DNA from: Trema orientale
Taxonomy: Eukaryota; Streptophyta; Magnoliopsida; Rosales; Cannabaceae
DNA: 64,000 nucleotides
Assembly: GCA_002914845.1 (NCBI GenBank)
Contig: JXTC01000159.1
Span: forward strand, 586,217 to 650,216
Direction of reading: 5' to 3'
Shown here: piece by piece, positions 59,969 through 64,000 of the stretch
Numbering within the stretch: the first letter of the stretch is position 1
Layout: each line of letters starts with the position of its first letter
Program-made: the position numbers and the translations under genes
Notes under the pieces: generated by a model
What the model was told of the DNA's origin: nothing
Database searches by the model: none
The model's input: only the letters and a program-made list of their open reading frames with translations

Positions 59969-60314
59969 TTGTTTTTGGCTTTTAAAATTGTTAGAAAAAA
60001 AGAGAAGCAGAGAAGTTTGGTGAGCTTTTGCTTTTGGTCAGGATATTTTAAAAATTGTTGAGTAACTACTATTTATTTAAGGAGAAGTTAAAAAGCAAAA
60101 TAAGAATTCTTTTTCAAAACTAATTCTAAAGTCATAATACAAATTACCTAAAATATCATTCTAAATCATACATAATTTATATTTTAACAAACATTAATTA
60201 GATACTATTTTTGAATAGCACAATAATTTTGTAAAATAAATTTGCCAAATACCTATATTTGTTCTTGAAGTTGCTTCTTACTTATAGCACAGCACAACGA
60301 TACCAAACTGACCC
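59965..60314. mobile_element. Probable MITE related to 58402-58781
   Basis: The right end, on the other strand, reads GGGTCAGTTTGGTATCGTTG, matching the TIR of the Tourist-like MITE at 58402. It continues GCTGTGCTATAAG. The left end near 59965 (GAGGTTGTTTTTGGC) is a worn counterpart. No clean target duplication, so the left boundary is approximate. Confidence 0.55.
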
Positions 60315-62105
60315 ATAGTCTAAAGCATATTATTTCATAATTATTTGTTTACTCAAAAAGTAAACTTTGGAAGCAGATCATTGTTCCGAAAGAGATTTAT
60401 TTAGTGCTTTGGCATGGTTTTGAGAAGCTAACTAATTTTAGTATTTGTCCTCTAAAAAATTAAAAATAAAAGAAAAACTAATTTTAGTTTTTAACATTAT
60501 TAATTTACTGCCAATGCCAACAGAAAACAAAGAAGTGCAAAAATTCTAAATTGGTCGATGCCGAGCAGTTTTATTGGGGGAACATCCATTTTTGTCCTTT
60601 TCTCTCTCTCATAATCCCAGTTCTCTTTAATTCTGATATTTTGTGAAGGATAAATTTTGTATTAAACTAAGTCTAAATATTTAATTCAGCTTATATTTGA
60701 ATTTGACAAATATATAGCTGTTTTAGAAACTACTACTCTTAAAAACTCATCAAAAAGAAAATATATTCCCCAACGTGCCTATTAACAAAAAGGCACCATA
60801 TAACAGCTACTGGAGTCAAAATTCTTTTGACATTTTGGGTTAAAAGTATGTATGCATGAACCAAAACGTATATTTGCATGGACCGGCCCATATAACCATG
60901 TGGATCACGAATCATGCATGGAAAGCTCCAACCGAAAGTAAAATAAGTTAACAACGGAATTAATCAAAACTTAATTAGAACTTGCTAATAGGATAAAGGG
61001 TAGTTAGAATCAGTTTCAAGCATCTAAAAATTAAACCATATCATGATCATCTTTGAACATGTTCCATCGATACGAAAGATATGCATTAATCTGACGATAA
61101 TGATTGGTGAGACGGTGCGTTAAACTCATCCATCATTATACTAATACGGGGCTAAAGATAAGCTTTTTATAAAAGATACTATAGAATTTACAAAGATATA
61201 TTTTTGCGGTTAAAAAAAAAAAAAAAAAACAGAGATTAAAAATGTCATAATTGGCGGAAAGAGCTTGGGGAGAATCATCATCTGCTAATCATTAAAATAC
61301 CCATCATTTGCATATACATATGTTTAAATTTAATTACTATTATTTTTCCTAAAAAAGAAATGGATTTGGAAAGTGAGAAAAGATGAGTAGAATTCTTGAA
61401 TGAATCAGTCAAAAAGGATGGGAAAGGAAGACATATATGAACATATGCAGTTTACTTTAGGAACCCCTTTAAGGAAAGCAAATTAAAGAAGAGGAACATA
61501 TTCTTTTTATGGGGTTGCCTTAGTACCCTTGTTAGGGGCAGTGTGCCATAAAGATTAAAGCCCTATAAATTTATAGAGAACAAACTATCTAGGACACTTA
61601 ATATTGAATTCTCTTTTTTTTCTTTTTTCTTTTTTCTTTTTTTTAACATGCTTAAAGCATTCATGATGCACGCCTGTACGGTTGAAGTTTGATTAAATTA
61701 GAGAAAGCATGGACAATTTTTCGTAAAGTGCCCAACATGCATGCCTTTACCAATATCTATAGATAATTTTGATTAAGTATTATTATTATTTTTTTCCTTT
61801 GTTCCTTGTACTAGCAAAGAATAATTTAGAGGACCTGCATACCGGTGGGGTGGTTCGGTCAATTTCCACTTATCCACTTGGTTAAGTTTGGAGTTCATGC
61901 AAAGCTACTATTAAATATACGAGATATGTGCTATTTTGATCAATTGGATTTTAAATCGTATCATGACAATCTTTTTCATATTCTTACCCCTCTTTCAGCA
62001 CGGAGGTGTAGACAACTTTATTATTTTAATTTCTTAAAAAAATAAAAACCTTTAGCCCCCTCCATTTTATTAGTACCCTAGTATCTGAAACCAATAGAAC
62101 AGAGG
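60315..62105. other. Non-coding stretch
   Basis: AT-rich intergenic DNA, some parts (60850-61120) of more mixed composition. Short open frames at 60739-60954 and 61845-62045 match no family I know. No gene or element boundary recognised. Confidence 0.4.
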
Positions 62106-62107
62106 AA

Positions 62108-62505
62108 AAGTTCATAAATACCCGTTTTTAAAACTATATTTTCATAAATACCTATTTTTTATTTTTATTTCATAAATACCCGTTTTTATACCTTTTTTAA
62201 AAAAAAGGTGAACAACAACGGTTTAAAAAAGAAAAGGAAAACAAGGGAAAAAATTCAAGGAATAAAAGGAAAACGGGGGCTAAAATTTAAGAAAAAAAAC
62301 TAAAACAAAAAGTGGCAAAAAATTTAAAAAGGGGAACCGTCAAAATTTAAAAAAGAAAAGAGGAACCCAAAAAAAAAAATTAAAATGGAAAAGGGGAACA
62401 ACCAAAATTTTTTATATGAAAAGGGGAACAAAAAAAAGGATATTTTTGAAAGAAGTTTTGAAAAACGGTATTTTTAAAATAAGTTTTAAAAACACGTATT
62501 AGGTG
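62108..62505. repeat. Inverted repeat around a purine-rich core
   Basis: The left arm (CATAAATACCCGTTTTTAAAA and following, 62112-62195) matches the reverse complement of the right arm (about 62430-62505; ATACGTGTTTTTAAAACTTA, ATACCGTTTTTCAAAA). The core (62205-62430) is a one-strand purine-rich tract with repeated AAAAGGGGAACC and AAAATTTAAAAA words. It may be a foldback MITE; no target duplication seen. Confidence 0.6.
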
Positions 62506-62769
62506 TAATTTTCACAGCCGGCATAAGATTCGAATCCGGCCCAGTATCATAGCCATTAATCTCAATCCAAATTTTGTCTTTAGGCTAAAAGATAGCAGAG
62601 ATTTGGACATGGGTATGAGTAATTTGGGCCGAAATGACTCCTTTTAGGACCTTTTAGCGTAAATCCATTTTAGCTTGGATTGAACAAAAATATCTAACTT
62701 TTGAATGTATAGTTTAATAGATATCTTTTTTGATTTTATAAACAAAGATGTTCTTTTTTTAATAGTAAT

Positions 62770-63500
62770 AATTTGTACTAATCATTATACCTGATAAATT
62801 ACTTATTTACTACTATTAAGAGGTGGTATATAATTTATTTATCATGAGTTAAAAAATTTTATCTCTTATAGATGGTAGCATATTTATCGTTATACCTCAG
62901 ATAAATTATTTATTTACTACTATTAAAAGGTAGTATATGATTTATTTACCGTGACTTAAAAATTTTTATTGCTAATATACGGTAGCATATTTATCATTAT
63001 ATATCTAGTAAATTACTTATTTAACACTATTAAAAGATAGTATATGATTTATTTACTATGACTTAAAAAATTTTATTACTTGTAGACGGTAGCATATTTA
63101 CCATTATACCTAGATAAATTACTTATTTACTATTATTAAGATGTCGTATATGATTTATTTACCATAACCAAAAAGATTTAACACTTATATATATTAGAAT
63201 ATTTACTATTATACCGCCTAGCAAATTACTTATTTACCACTATTATTAGGTGGTATATTATTTATTTACTATAGTTTAAACAAAATTTTCTCACTTATTT
63301 ATAGTAACCTATTTACCATTATCTCTTGGTAAATTATTTATTTACCACTATAGAAAGTGGTATATCACTTATTTACCATAACTTAAAAAAAATATCACTC
63401 ATTTACAACCAATATACAATGATATATTTATTATTACACCCCTAGTAAATTACTCATTTACAGCCATAAATAATACAACGGTATATTTACTATTATTATT
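62770..63500 (+). repeat. Tandem repeat, about 107-bp unit, seven copies
   Basis: The word AAATTACTTATTTAC (with variants) recurs at 62796, 62903, 63010, 63116, 63223, 63331 and 63447. Spacings are 107, 107, 106, 107, 108 and 116. Each unit then has an ACTATTAAAAGGTGGTATAT-like stretch and a GGTAGCATATTTACCATTAT-like stretch. Units are diverged, so this is an old minisatellite. It ends about 240 bp from the LYR-motif coding sequence. Confidence 0.93.
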
Positions 63501-63742
63501 GTGCATATAAATTATATAACACTGATTTCTAATTTTTTTTTTTCTCCTCAAGTATTATTATATGCTATTGATTTGTTGTAATAGTTTAACGGTCAACGTT
63601 ATGAATTCTTATTGTATTCTTCCACAACATATTGGTTTACACTCAATTTCAAGCTAAGAAATAGTCTTTTCTCACAGATAAATAAATGATCACCTTTTTC
63701 AACAATATGAAAAAAAAAAAAAAAAATTACACCCTTTCATGA

Positions 63743-64000
63743 TCACTGTCGATCTCCACTGCCTTCGCCATGCTCATTCTCAACCAACGGCTTCTGCTTC
63801 CCGACGAGCTTATCAAGAGTCGACTGCACAGCTTCATGGCCCCGATAAGGAACCGAGTCACGATCTTAGAATCAGTTTCGAATCGGGCAAGCTCGAATTC
63901 CCTCCTCCGGGCGTTCTCTCTAAGGATGTCTCGCCATAGTAAGCTCCCCGAATTGGGCCACATGAAGAATCGGGTCGCCCGCAGAATGTCTCGGTAGAGA
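63743..64000 (-). pseudogene. LYR-motif (Complex1_LYR) protein, partial, with frameshift
   Basis: On the minus strand the frame enters from the window edge as LYRDILRATRFFMWPNSG, then WRDILRENARRREFELARFE and TDSKIVTRFLIG. At the C-run 63840-63843 the family-like reading moves by one base into HEAVQSTLDKLVGKQKPLVE, ending at a stop at 63743. The uncorrected frame instead runs to a stop at 63727. LYR proteins are small mitochondrial factors that bind the acyl carrier protein and assist Fe-S or respiratory-complex assembly. The LYR triplet is at 63999-63991. GC content is higher than nearby, as for coding DNA. The first residues lie outside. The frameshift could be a true mutation or a base-count error in the C-run. 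Confidence 0.75.

Noticed and set aside
62770..63500. CRISPR-like regular spacing of repeats
   Set aside because: The period is a whole diverged 107-bp unit with no distinct spacers, and the DNA is plant nuclear; it is a minisatellite.

Overview
This window is nuclear DNA of a flowering plant, probably a dicot. It is AT-rich, almost empty of genes, and built mostly from decayed transposable elements. Only two stretches look like cellular coding sequence. The first is a five-exon cytochrome P450 gene on the minus strand (46367 down to 42945) whose spliced protein of 521 residues is recognisable as CYP735A, the cytokinin trans-hydroxylase. The second is a partial LYR-motif gene on the minus strand that runs off the right edge (64000 down to 63743) and carries an apparent one-base frameshift.

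Layout. 1-2.5 kb: non-coding DNA with one hAT-type MITE. 2.5-17 kb: a dead Ty1-copia element with LTRs at 2489-2741 and 16735-16961. Its gag-pol is split by two Ty3-gypsy (Tat/Athila-like) insertions, at about 3.6-6.4 kb and 9287-15978. The left LTR of the second insertion itself holds a Tourist-like MITE, so three layers of insertion can be ordered. 17-19.1 kb: probable solo gypsy LTR, minus strand. 19.5-22.4 kb: AT-rich foldback and inverted-repeat elements. 22.9-29.7 kb: four copies of one MITE family lying in or beside (TA)n tracts, plus a second solo LTR (25001-27268) that contains one of those copies and a 62-base N gap. 29.7-34 kb: AT-rich DNA with a relic of a hAT transposase C-terminus. 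34-42 kb: a CACTA element with clean target duplications, two SINEs with long target duplications, a Tourist MITE, a MULE-like element and a diverged TIR-like repeat.

42.9-46.5 kb: CYP735A with its TATA box. 47.2-47.9 kb: a local tandem duplication. 49.2-52.4 kb: a larger CACTA element holding relics of a transposase-associated domain and a Ulp1/C48 peptidase. 54.5-55.8 kb: a MULE with long TIRs. 56-57.7 kb: a small LTR-like direct-repeat pair. 57.7-60.3 kb: a hAT MITE, Tourist-like MITEs and a 513-bp tandem duplication. 62.8-63.5 kb: a 107-bp tandem repeat of about seven units, followed at once by the LYR gene.

How the parts relate: the only functional unit I would defend is CYP735A, which acts in the last steps of trans-zeatin synthesis. 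The transposable elements are relics or non-autonomous copies. No element has an intact open frame long enough to move itself. I found no CRISPR array, no rRNA gene, no confident functional tRNA gene and no clearly new multi-gene system. The most unusual material is the (TA)n-associated MITE family, the CACTA element with the Ulp1 relic, and the nested retroelement stack.
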